Below are positions 10,076-19,068 of a stretch of DNA of 64,000 nucleotides, in pieces (position 1 is the first letter of the stretch; each line of letters starts with the position of its first letter). A program made the position numbers and the translations under genes. This stretch comes from Nemertoderma westbladi (Eukaryota > Xenacoelomorpha > Nemertodermatida > Nemertodermatidae): NCBI GenBank assembly GCA_032718475.1, contig JAUCBJ010001814.1, forward strand, positions 1 through 64,000. Direction: 5' to 3'. The notes beneath the pieces are model-generated. The model had not been told where the DNA came from. It saw nothing but the letters and a program-made list of their open reading frames with translations, and searched no databases.

Positions 10076-12211
10076 TACTACTGTAGGGATGACCTTTCTT
10101 ACAGTAGGAGGAGACTTGGACTTTGGTCTGGGATGTTCTATACTTTGATCTGGGTCACAGATCTTTTTAAGACACTATCTAACAGTCATTCTAACACTTT
10201 CTAAGAGACTATCTGACAGTGATTGGGTTGTGTCAGACATGATTTAATTTACAGTTGAATGCCTACTACTATAATGACAGTTAAAGCAAGTCTAGTAATT
10301 CAGTATCAACTGTTAGCCTAGTAATTAATTACCGATATCATTACTCAATGTAACGCGATATATATATAATATATTAGAATACCGGTATACACTTACAGTA
10401 TATATATAAGTATCATTACAGACTAGGGTTTGTCACAGAATACCGGTATATAATTTCAGCACAAATATATATAAATATATAATAAGCCTACCATGAATAC
10501 CGGTATACAGCTTACACTTATAGTATATATAAGTATAATTATAGACTATAATTAATTACAGAATACCGGTATATAATTTCAGCATAAATTTATATAAATA
10601 AATATAATAAGCCTACTATAAATACCGGTATGTCAATTATTTTTATAATAACTGAATTTCTGAATTTTAGGTTACTTTTCTTTACTTTGTTACTGTTATT
10701 AAGCAGTAGTCCAACTGATATTAAGACCTAATTGATGTATGACAGGCCTACTATTTTATAAATCGGTTTGAGTTGATTTATAATATTTATATACCCTTAT
10801 AATAATGGGTTTTTTGACAATATTTGAAATAAATGTTATTATTTCTAGTAAGGAGTCACTACACAGAAACTGTACGCTCTCAGTGTAGTGCTACTTATTG
10901 GACACTAAAACAAATAATTCTAATTTACTAAGTTACTTATTACTACAAATTACGTACAATTAAGGGGTGAGATTACAATCTCTAAATAAACACAAAAATT
11001 ACACGTACGAATTTTTAGGGTTAATTTTACAGGGAATCTACAAACCAGCCTAACAAGGAGTTAGAATATCTGGTTATTACAAACGGACAAGATACTACGG
11101 TATTTGAAAATAATAAAGCAGTAGTAAATATATTGTATTGTCTAGATAGGAAAATGCCACCGTCTGACGACTTATAGTCTTTAGCTTTACAGCTCTATAA
11201 GTACTACGTTATGTACCCGGAGTGTTCCTACCTAGAAGTTAATTACCGCAGCCCACCATAGCTAACGTGCCTATTAACCACTTTACAACACAAATATACT
11301 GCCTACACACTAATTATTTTCGGAAAGCACTGTACACTAAACCCTAAATTAGGTACTAGTACTTATACAACAAATAACCAGCAGTTAAAAATACTTGTAC
11401 AGCTAAAAGAACCACGGTATCTGCCGGAGTAACCAGAGCATAAAATCACCAGTCTTTACCTACGCCAAACAGCCCTGATGTAGTACCGGGGTTAATTTAA
11501 CTATAACGGTATGTATAACAAGCACAATTACTGTAGGAATAAACTTGGGGTTGCGAATGTTGCGAATAATCGCATATACTCTGAATAATAAATATTACGC
11601 TACCCGTACAGACTCACAAACAAAATACAAACCAAATGCTGGCAGACTACTATCAAGCCTAAATAAACTACAGTATATGCAGACTCCGAAATGGTTAGTT
11701 AGTATGCGTTCTAACCGAGTAGTACGACTTATTCTTTCGGAGGGGATTTACCTTACAACACTGAATGCCCCTACCTTCCTAACTAGCACTTTATCGGACA
11801 TGCACTCTACACACACTGCAATCCCTTCAGACTCAACAACAGTCAGATAACAATCCAGCCTACAAATTATTTATACAATCTGAGCAGGCTTACACGCCTT
11901 CTGCTCAATATTATCTTACGAATAAATAAAACTGACAGAAATAAGTAAAATCCCAATAAAAATCAGGTGTCCCCGATTAAATATCAAGACCTACCGGTAT
12001 ATAATTATCAAAATCGAATAATACTGCTGTACCTGTAAGTACCGGTTCGGGCAGTTGGGCAGTTAGGCCTACAGCTTACCGTTCTACCGGTAACTTCGAA
12101 TTTATTGCCTACGGTGCAATCAAGAGTCGTAAAAACTATTAATGTTCTTACCAGAACATTAGACAAAATATATTTATTGCCTACACTGCAATCAGAACTA
12201 AAAACTATTAA
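10076..12211. other. 5' leader region of element 1 (non-coding)
   Basis: On the element's strand this lies between the right-hand 166-bp repeat and ORF1. It is AT-rich. 10376-10625 holds two copies of an about 125-bp unit bounded by AATACCGGTAT. A 101-codon frame at 11545-11850 has no recognisable features and I do not call it a gene. No clear tRNA-complementary primer binding site is visible next to 12211. Confidence 0.55.
10376..10625 (+). repeat. About 125-bp tandem duplication marked by AATACCGGTAT
   Basis: Two adjacent copies, each with the order AATACCGGTATACA, CTTA...AGTATATATAAGTAT, then GAATACCGGTATATAA, TTTCAGCA, ATATAATAAGCCTAC. The palindrome ATACCGGTAT occurs five times in 250 bp. 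Further ACCGGTA motifs appear near 11995 and 12085. Confidence 0.75.
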
Positions 12212-12377
12212 TGTTCGCGCTTTTAGACCTTTAGCAGTTTAACCTGCCAATTTTAGGTGTCTTTTTGTATATCAATTATTTAATGTACTGAAGGTACATC
12301 AGCCGAAGCCAGCCTGTACGCGACCATTCACCCACAGTTAAGGGAGACTGGATTCGGATGCTTTGATAGTGATTGCA
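12212..12377 (-). repeat. 166-bp direct repeat, right copy (candidate 5' LTR of element 1)
   Basis: Second copy of the 748-913 repeat, same orientation, TG...CA ends. It is followed directly by array B, whose 24-bp units are in the opposite orientation to those of array A. For the minus-strand element this would be the 5' LTR. Confidence 0.6.
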
Positions 12378-13518
12378 GATGTAAAGGACTGCAGTAGAGC
12401 CTGTATAAAGGACTACAGTAGAGCCTGTATAAAGGATTACAGTAGAGCCTGTATAAAGAACTACAGTAGAGCCTGTATAAAGGACTACAGTAGAGCCTGT
12501 ATAAAGTACTACAGTAGAGCCTGTATAAAGGACTACAGTACAGCCTGTATAAAGGACTACAGTAGAGCCTATGTAAAGGACTGCAGTAGAGCCTGTATAA
12601 AGGACTACAGTAGAGCCTGTATAAAGGACTACAGTAGAGCCTATGTAAAGGACTGCAGTAGAGCCTGTATAAAGGACTACTGTAGAGCCTGTATAAAGGA
12701 CTGCAGTAGAGCCTGTATAAAGGACTACAGTAGAGCCTCTATAAAGGACTACAGTAGAGCCTGTATAAAGGACTACAGTAGAGCCTGTATAAAGGACTGC
12801 AGTAGAGCCTGTATAAAGGACTACAGTATAGCCTGTATAAAGGACTACAGTAGAGCCTGTATAAAGGACTACAGTAGAGCCTGTATAAAGGACAACTGTA
12901 GAGCCTGTATAAAGGACTACAGTAGAGCCTGTATAAAGGACTACAGAAGAGCCTGTATAAAGGACTACAGTAGAGCCTGTATAAAGGACTACTGTAGAGC
13001 CTGTATAAAGGACTACAGTAGAGCCTGTATAAAGGACTACAGTATAGCCTGTATAAAGGACTACAGAAGAGCCTGTATAAAGGACTACAGTAGAGCATTT
13101 ATAAAGGACTACAGTAGAGCCTGTATAAAGGACTACAGTAGAGCCTGTATAAAGGACTACAGTATAGCCTGTATAAAGGACTACAGTAGAGCCTGTATAA
13201 AGGACTACAGTAGAGCCTTTATAAAGGACTACAGTAGAGCCTGTATAAAGGACTACAGTATAGCCTGTATAAAGGACTACAGTACAGCCTGTATAAAGGA
13301 CTACAGTAGAGCCTGTATAAAGGACTACAGTAGAGCCGTATAAAGGACTACTGTAGAGCCTGTATAAAGGACTACTGTAGAGCCTGTATAAAGGACTACA
13401 GTAGAGCCTGTATAAAGGACTACAGTATAGCCTGTATAAAGGACTACAGAAGAGCCTGTATAAAGGACTACAGTAGAGCATTTATAAAGGACTACAGTAG
13501 AGCCTGTATAAAGGACTA
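12378..13518 (-). repeat. 24-bp minisatellite, array B (about 47 units, inverted)
   Basis: The same unit as array A, read as CTGTATAAAGGACTACAG plus TAGAGC on the + strand, so inverted relative to arrays A and C. Variants include TATAGC, AGAAGAGC and a GCATTT unit. A block of three variant units in fixed order (TATAGC, AGAAGAGC, GCATTT) occurs at about 13042 and again at about 13426, 384 bp apart (16 units), showing higher-order duplication. The array ends where the LTR of element 2 begins (13519). The long frames across it are repeats, not genes. Confidence 0.97.
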
Positions 13519-14893
13519 TGTTGCCGTTATCCCGACACCAGGGGGGAAAAACGCCGATGCTGGAGGCGGGGCTTTACAGACCACGGAGTCCCGGCCAGTC
13601 ACCGGATATTGATTGTGGAGAAGGAGTAATTTCTTAGATGCAAGATTGCGGTTGAGAAAAAGCTGCATTGGTTGGATATACGCTTTAATGTAACTTCCCT
13701 ACAGTTGAACCTTGAGCTAATCTCACTGAACCTTGATTGAGAATTAATTGGGCTTCCCCAAATCAATATACACCAAATATTCACAATAATTATACACGAC
13801 AATATAAATCCCTACAGTATATTATTTAATTACCCACTGTTCGCTCAGATTTTAGCCTAACTAATGTTCCCCAGATTTTCCCTCGGTCCTAGTCTTGATG
13901 CCGTAGTGTCAGTGTCGGTCGACCCTGTCACGTGTCCGTTCCACCCCTCCCGAACCCCGAAGGGATCAATCATCGAGAACCAGCACGGCTTGGCTAAGGG
14001 TCGGTCCAGTCGGTAGACTCTGTCGCGTATCCGTACCACCCCTCTCGAACCCCGAAGGGATCGGTCATCGAGAACCAGTACGGCTTGGCTAGGAGTCTGT
14101 CGTGTCGGTGGACCCGTTCGCGTGTCCGTCCCACCCCTCCCGAACCCCGAAGGGTTCGATCATCGAGAACCAGTACGGCTTGGCTAGGGGTCCGTCGGTT
14201 CATCGCAGAGACCCAACCACCTAGGCTTTCCGAGTCCTTATTCAGGCTCGTAGTCGCTTCGGCAGCCGAGAAACTGCTCCGAACAGTCGGTAGGCCAGTA
14301 GAGTCCAGTCCTTTGTCTTTCAACCCCGTCGCGTGTCCGTCCCACCCCTCACGAACCCCGAAGGGAACGATCATCGAGAACCAGTACGGCTTGGCTAAGG
14401 GGTCTGTCGTCGGTTCCCGTCGCAAATCCCTGGTACAAGCAGCCGGCGTTCCGATGTCCTTTTCAGGCTCGTAATAACTGCTGTTGACCAGAGACCGCTA
14501 AGGGCAGTCCTCGTCAAACCCTTCCTCTGTTAGTCGGTAGACCCTTTCGCGTGTCCGTCCCACCCCTCACGAACCCCGAAGGGAACGATCATCGAGAACC
14601 AGTACGGCTTGGCTACGGGGTCTGTCGTGTCGTTTCCCGTCGCAAATCCCTGACACAAGCAGCTGGCATTCCGATGTCCTTTTCAGGCTCGTAATAACTG
14701 CTGTTGGCCAGGGACCGCTAAGGGCAGTCCTTGTCCTTTAGGCCTGGCGCGTTACCAAATCCACCTCTACAGGCAGCAGAAAGTTGGCCAGGGCCTAATA
14801 GTACTCAGGCTAACCTGAATACTGCTTAACTTTGCCTCCCACCCCTGGCCTTTATAAACATGAAATTATTCCCGTACCCTGTAAGTCGCCCCA
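13519..14893 (-). repeat. Element 2 LTR, left copy (1375 bp; 3' LTR)
   Basis: Aligns with 26254-27327 plus 30520-30606. The outer about 400 bp is single-copy sequence. The middle is a tandem series of units carrying GAACCCCGAAGGGA, ATCATCGAGAACCAGTACGG and CTTGGCTA, with copies near 13955, 14050, 14145, 14355 and 14570. This copy has about 214 bp more than the right LTR, the size of one extra repeat block (about 14150-14350), so the two LTRs differ by repeat number more than by base changes. Confidence 0.85.
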
Positions 14894-15215
14894 ATATTCG
14901 CCCATAAATCGCCCCCAGTCCATAGAATGTGCCCAAAACCCATGGTCCCGCACCCAGTAGTGATATCGGAATAATCATTTTAAATAAATACAAAAAATAT
15001 TCAACTCGCGTTATGAAAAGTTGAAATACCGCGAACAGTCCCCCCCCCAATGACCTTCGTGAGGTCTATCGGTAGATTGAGTTTGCGTAGGTCATTCCCA
15101 ATATAAAAAACCCAAATTTAATATTGCATAGTCTTGATTAATTTGGCCTAGAGTTTATATATATATATATATAAAAATAAATGTTCAATAAATGTTCCTG
15201 GAATATCCCGATCCA
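14894..15215. other. Short non-coding gap between the last ORF and 3' LTR of element 2
   Basis: AT-rich, with an (AT)n run at about 15158-15172 and a run of nine C near 15033-15041 (G on the element's strand). GGACTGGGGGCG lies about 20 bp upstream of the LTR on the minus strand and could serve as the polypurine tract. The 74-codon frame at 15050-14826 runs into the LTR and I do not call it. Confidence 0.45.
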
Positions 15216-16286
15216 CTATTTCTTTCTCTGATACGCCTTTCTCCTCTTCGCCCGTCGACTCTCGTCGATCGCTAGAGCTGGAAGGGGAGCGTCAACATCC
15301 ATCGTGAGCAACGCTTTGGCTTGTCTCCTGGCGGCTCTTCCTTTCGATGGCATCGGGATCATATCGGTTCGTCTTTCCAACTCGGTGTTGCGCGCCTCTA
15401 GGAACCACTTTCCGTCACCGAACTCCTCTTTATACGAGTATAAGCGTCTAATGACTTCGAATGGGCCGAATAATCCGGCGCTCAGCAACAGATCCACGTA
15501 ATGGAAAGGCAGCGTGGCCGAAGTGTGGAGGCGTTCCGGGAAGGAGAAATACTCGCACACCATCTCCTGCGCGATATTCCGAGCGTTTCTCCGAACCTTG
15601 GTCTTTATGTGGCTGTTTGCGTATGTTTCAAACATGACCATATTTCCCATAGCGGTAACGTCTTTTGTAGGACATTTGATATAGCAGCGGGGGCTAGCGG
15701 AATGTCCACGGAAACCGCACGTGGTGCAGAGGTTATATAGGATCGGACAGACGGAAACGTCGTGGCCCGATGTCGCGCAGTATGGGCAATAGAGTATCCC
15801 GAGGAGCTGGAGGCACGAATCGGTAACCCGATTCCTTCTACCGCGTGGGCACTGCTCCGAACCGCAGTTACCGCACACCTCGGACTGCATCTCTCGACCG
15901 GGGAATATCGGAATCGGGACGCCGACGTAATACTCGAGTCGTCGGTCACTCTTTTGAATATTCGCGGTGGTCGGTAGCCCGCGGAAGGCTGGGCTTTTGC
16001 GTAGTAGGTCCTCACTCCGATAACCTTCTTTGTGTCCCGTCGGTCTCAACTCGGATGACCGTTTCTGGCGGTGGATCCATTCGGTTTGCTCGGCGTACCA
16101 ACAGGTTAGTCGCATAGGATCCTGAGGAACGGAGGGTGTGGTAGCCACCGCTGGTCGGCGAAGAGGTGCCGGGGTTTTCGACCGAGGGATTCCGAGGAGA
16201 TCGTCGGGAGTCGGCGCAGCGCTGGGACCCTTTTCAACCAGTATCACTGAGCGGGACCGTTGGTTGCTGGTACTCGGAATCTCCAA
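15216..16286 (-). CDS. Zinc-knuckle 3' ORF of element 2
   Basis: A 356-codon frame. The N-terminal 100 residues are Pro/Ser/Arg-rich and probably disordered. The centre is Cys-rich: CGNCGSEQCPRGRR, then CPYCATSGHDVSVC (a CX2CX4HX4C knuckle) and CTTCGFRGHSASPRC (CX2CX4HX5C), about residues 140-205. A conserved-looking globular part follows (around FHYVDLLLSAGLFGPFEVI), and then a strongly basic tail (RRAKRRKAYQRKK). The knuckles and basic tail suggest a nucleic-acid-binding protein, possibly a chaperone or packaging factor for the element (inference). It lies after Pol, where env would be, but has no envelope features. The frame is in phase with the ORF at 16787-16329, and only one TAA separates them. 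Confidence 0.65.
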   Translation of the reverse strand: MEIPSTSNQRSRSVILVEKGPSAAPTPDDLLGIPRSKTPAPLRRPAVATTPSVPQDPMRLTCWYAEQTEWIHRQKRSSELRPTGHKEGYRSEDLLRKSPAFRGLPTTANIQKSDRRLEYYVGVPIPIFPGREMQSEVCGNCGSEQCPRGRRNRVTDSCLQLLGILYCPYCATSGHDVSVCPILYNLCTTCGFRGHSASPRCYIKCPTKDVTAMGNMVMFETYANSHIKTKVRRNARNIAQEMVCEYFSFPERLHTSATLPFHYVDLLLSAGLFGPFEVIRRLYSYKEEFGDGKWFLEARNTELERRTDMIPMPSKGRAARRQAKALLTMDVDAPLPALAIDESRRAKRRKAYQRKK

Positions 16287-16328
16287 AGACCAGTCTTCGC
16301 CACCCGGGAAAGGATATGGGGATAACCT

Positions 16329-16787
16329 TTAGCATATGTCGCCGAAGTCGCTCAACGCGGAGGTAGTGACTAACTCCCTCGCAGGGCTACCGGAGCCGAG
16401 TGGGGATAATACGCCTGCTTCCATCGTAGGTACGGCCGAGGCAATCCGTTTGGCGGCCGGTTGGTAAGTGGCCTCCGGCTCGAGTTGTCGCTTCGGGGTG
16501 GAGAGTAGAACACCCTCATTTAGCCATAGTTCTTCCCCTTCCGAAGAAATCAGAGGCTCCTCCGCACCGTGAAGATCGGTAATCGTAGGGATGTCGTAAG
16601 GTCCGCTCTCGTCCCAGGAATCGATAACGGCGAGCGTTTTCGTCTCTCCCGGTGTAATGTTCTCGACCGCTTTGAATGCGTGGTTTATAACCTCATTCCA
16701 GTCGTAGTCGACGAAGGAAAGAGGAACCGCCGTAATGAGGTTATCGAGAGTTTTACAGATAAACTTAGCGACGGTGTATGATTCCAT
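16329..16787 (-). CDS. 3' ORF of element 2, N-terminal part of the zinc-knuckle protein
   Basis: 152 codons from ATG at 16787 to TAA at 16331-16329. The first 60 residues look globular (CKTLDNLITAVPLSFVDYDW). The rest is acidic and Pro/Ser-rich. After the TAA the same phase continues without another stop into the zinc-knuckle frame, giving about 520 codons interrupted once. The simplest reading is one protein with a nonsense mutation. No family is recognised. Confidence 0.5.
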   Translation of the reverse strand: MESYTVAKFICKTLDNLITAVPLSFVDYDWNEVINHAFKAVENITPGETKTLAVIDSWDESGPYDIPTITDLHGAEEPLISSEGEELWLNEGVLLSTPKRQLEPEATYQPAAKRIASAVPTMEAGVLSPLGSGSPARELVTTSALSDFGDIC

Positions 16788-17005
16788 AACGACGTAGATG
16801 TAGTTCTGTCGATCCGGATTCTCCCACCTTTAGTGTATCGTCCACTTTCTCTCAACGTCCTTCCATCGACCCTCTCGCTCGCTCTTTATTTCTAATCCCG
16901 GGTATCCACCATATATTTTATTACAGTCCTGGAATTTCTGAGTTTGAAGTCAATACCGCCGTTTAGCGCAGCGAGGTAGCCGATCCCGGATTTCGTTTGT
17001 CTCAC

Positions 17006-17815
17006 CTAGCGGAAACCTCGCATGAATTCGGCGGATCGTAACCAGGCTAATAGCGTTTGGGTGTCGACGCAATGACTAAGGGCGTTGAGGTCGTCTCGCC
17101 GGTCTCTTCCTAAAGGAGCGTTCGCGTAGTCATTCCGGACGTCCGCTTTTATATCCGACCCGATTTTAATGACGTCGAAATCGAAGAGGATCTTTTGGAT
17201 TTCCGGAGGTAGTAACCAGATCGCTCCGGCTGCCTGCACTTCCTGTCTGGGTGTCGGGAATATTCGACACACCAATACCAAACCGTCCAGGGTTCCGAGG
17301 ACGACGACCAAGGATCGACCGTATTCTTTCGCCCCGTACTTTTCCTGGTAGTCGTCGCGATTCTGGATGATCGATATACGTTCCTCTCGTAGCGTCGCCG
17401 TACACTCCGACAGGTTTCCCCAGTGTGTGAGGTACGTACTCTTGTCGTCGACGAAACTTTGACATCGCGCCAACGTCATCGCTTTCGAGGTGGGCGTCGC
17501 GTTTCCCTCGTTGTTGTATATCAAACATCGGGATCTGTAGATGCTTTGCCGGAACGTTTCCCAATACGACAACTCATCCCCTCCGGTAGCCTTTGCGTTC
17601 CGAGTTCTTTTCAGTCTCGTACTAGCATCGGCCAACCGGAGGGCTCGTAGATTCCGGGAATCTGGTCCCTCTCGCCCGCAGAATTTGACGTATCGCACAT
17701 TCTCATTTATTAGGGTGTTCCAATTTGTATCAAAGTTAGGGGATCCGGGTTGTGGATATTCCAGTAGATCTATCGTATTACGTAATTCGCCGATAATTTG
17801 GCGATTTGGGTCCAT
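17006..17815 (-). CDS. 3' ORF of element 2 resembling part of a DEDD 3'-5' exonuclease fold
   Basis: 269 codons from ATG at 17815 to TAG. Residues about 1-155 are unrecognised and helical. Residues about 165-262 read DGLVLVCRIF, then LPPEIQKILFDFD, IKIGSDIKADV and CVDTQTLLAWL. The order and spacing resemble the WRN/RNase D type of DnaQ-like exonuclease: a beta strand, then LP..L..IL, then the Exo II region with K(V/I)G..I..D, then VDT..L. The Exo I Asp-x-Glu expected before DGLVLV is not visible, and the frame ends before any Exo III motif, so a catalytic enzyme is doubtful. The match is by eye only. The ORF sits between the Pol end and the zinc-knuckle ORF, in another phase. Confidence 0.45.
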   Translation of the reverse strand: MDPNRQIIGELRNTIDLLEYPQPGSPNFDTNWNTLINENVRYVKFCGREGPDSRNLRALRLADASTRLKRTRNAKATGGDELSYWETFRQSIYRSRCLIYNNEGNATPTSKAMTLARCQSFVDDKSTYLTHWGNLSECTATLREERISIIQNRDDYQEKYGAKEYGRSLVVVLGTLDGLVLVCRIFPTPRQEVQAAGAIWLLPPEIQKILFDFDVIKIGSDIKADVRNDYANAPLGRDRRDDLNALSHCVDTQTLLAWLRSAEFMRGFR

Positions 17816-19068
17816 ATTTACAATTATGTCCGTTGCAAAATTATATCAGTTAATTACAAATCCAGAAAGTCTGAAACTATAGTGATTGCAGAATAATTCA
17901 GTTTATTTTTAATTCAGTTTATTAAATAACATTGCTATATAGGCATCTATCATCTTATTGCTAATACATTCAGCATTTACAGTTACTATAGCTATACATT
18001 AATATCCAACCAGTTTTTATGAATTTTTATGTCCTCTTCTTTTTTTCCAATTCTTTTCTTTAGACATTTTATACTTTTTTTTGTCTTTTTTCATTTCTCA
18101 TTATTATTTAATTTCACATTTCATTTATTTCAACACATTTCATCATTTAGTTCCACCATTTATTTCACATTTATCACATTTCATTTATTTCCACATCATC
18201 ATTGGGGTTATAGCCCCCCGGCTATCATCATTTGTTATAAGCGCAGCACCAGGGTGCGCATCATTACATTTTCATCATCATACGCGTCACCATTCGGTTT
18301 ATAGTAAGGTTGTCTGATTCTTTTCATCATTTCCAACTACATTCAATCGTCTTCTTTGGGAAATCTTTGTTGTGGAAGGGGTGTTGCTCCGCAATCTGGG
18401 ATCTACAGCTGGGCTAGTTACACCGCCTACGCCCCAAACTGCACACGTAACGGACAATGAAGACGCTGGGAGTGAAGTCACGTGGATGCACCAGGGACCC
18501 ACCAGAATAACATTCCCAACAACATAAAGCTCAGTCGACGAAGTCATGTGGGATAGGGTTACGCAACATTCTGGGATCTACAGCTGGACTAGTTACGCCG
18601 CCTACGCCCCAAAATCCACGCAACGGTCCCACCAGAATAATGCAACTGAGAAACATAAAACCCTCTATCGTCGAAGTCATGTGGATGCACCATGGACCCA
18701 CCAGAATAACGGGATAGAGGGGGTTTGCGCGGCAATCCGGGATCTACAGCTGGACTAGTTACACCGCCTACGCCCCGAACTGCGCACGCAACGGACAACA
18801 TAACATACTACAATGGAGACAATGAATTCCACTTCAAATCTTTACCATTTCCAATAATCCAATGTCGTTGGTCCCGATGACCAAATTCAGGGTAAACAAT
18901 ACATAAACGACCCTGCATCAGTCGAAACATCTGCAGGGTGACGCTGGACTCCACATAACACACGAGGAAACACAAATACTTAAATATTATAAAAATATTA
19001 AGGGGGGTCCATTTTCATTGTCGATAAATCACAGTTATTAAAGAGTTTGTCAACAGGATGAGAAGGGT
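17816..19068. other. Non-coding region of element 2: pyrimidine tract and three repeats
   Basis: 18025-18200 is a nearly pure pyrimidine stretch on the + strand (purine on the element's strand), rich in TTTCA and CATTT. 18391-18800 contains three copies of an about 170-bp unit. I see no gene. Short frames in the tract are low-complexity. Confidence 0.6.
18391..18800 (+). repeat. About 170-bp repeat, three copies
   Basis: Copies start near 18391, 18563 and 18732. Each begins GGGATCTACAGCTGG(A/G)CTAG, then TTAC(A/G)CCGCCTACGCCCC, and the first two continue to GGATGCACCA(G/T)GGACCCAC and CAGAATAA. The third copy is truncated. The positions fall between the Pol end and the 3' ORFs of element 2. 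Confidence 0.85.

Larger units (their letters stand above)
748..12377 (-). mobile_element. BEL/Pao LTR retrotransposon relic, element 1
   Basis: The span between the two 166-bp direct repeats holds, on the minus strand, a coiled-coil ORF (10075-8747), a Gag-protease ORF with Pol remnants (8689-5312) and small 3' ORFs (3602-2054). The protein content and order fit the BEL/Pao superfamily. RT and most of integrase are missing, so the copy is non-autonomous. The outer limits rest only on the direct repeats and are less secure than the coding content. Confidence 0.65.

Noticed and set aside
11545-11850. 101-codon + frame in the element 1 leader
   Set aside because: Opposite strand to the element, with no motif or neighbour supporting it.
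15304-16366. Several 60-90 codon + frames opposite the zinc-knuckle ORF
   Set aside because: Shadows of the minus-strand coding sequence.
17000-17025. Splice donor (TAG followed by GTGAGA) at the end of the exonuclease-like ORF
   Set aside because: The stop codon lies before the putative junction, and no matching acceptor restoring a frame could be identified by eye.
2054-17815. Envelope gene in the 3' ORFs of elements 1 and 2
   Set aside because: No signal peptide, fusion peptide, Cys pattern or membrane anchor. The element 2 proteins look nucleic-acid related instead.
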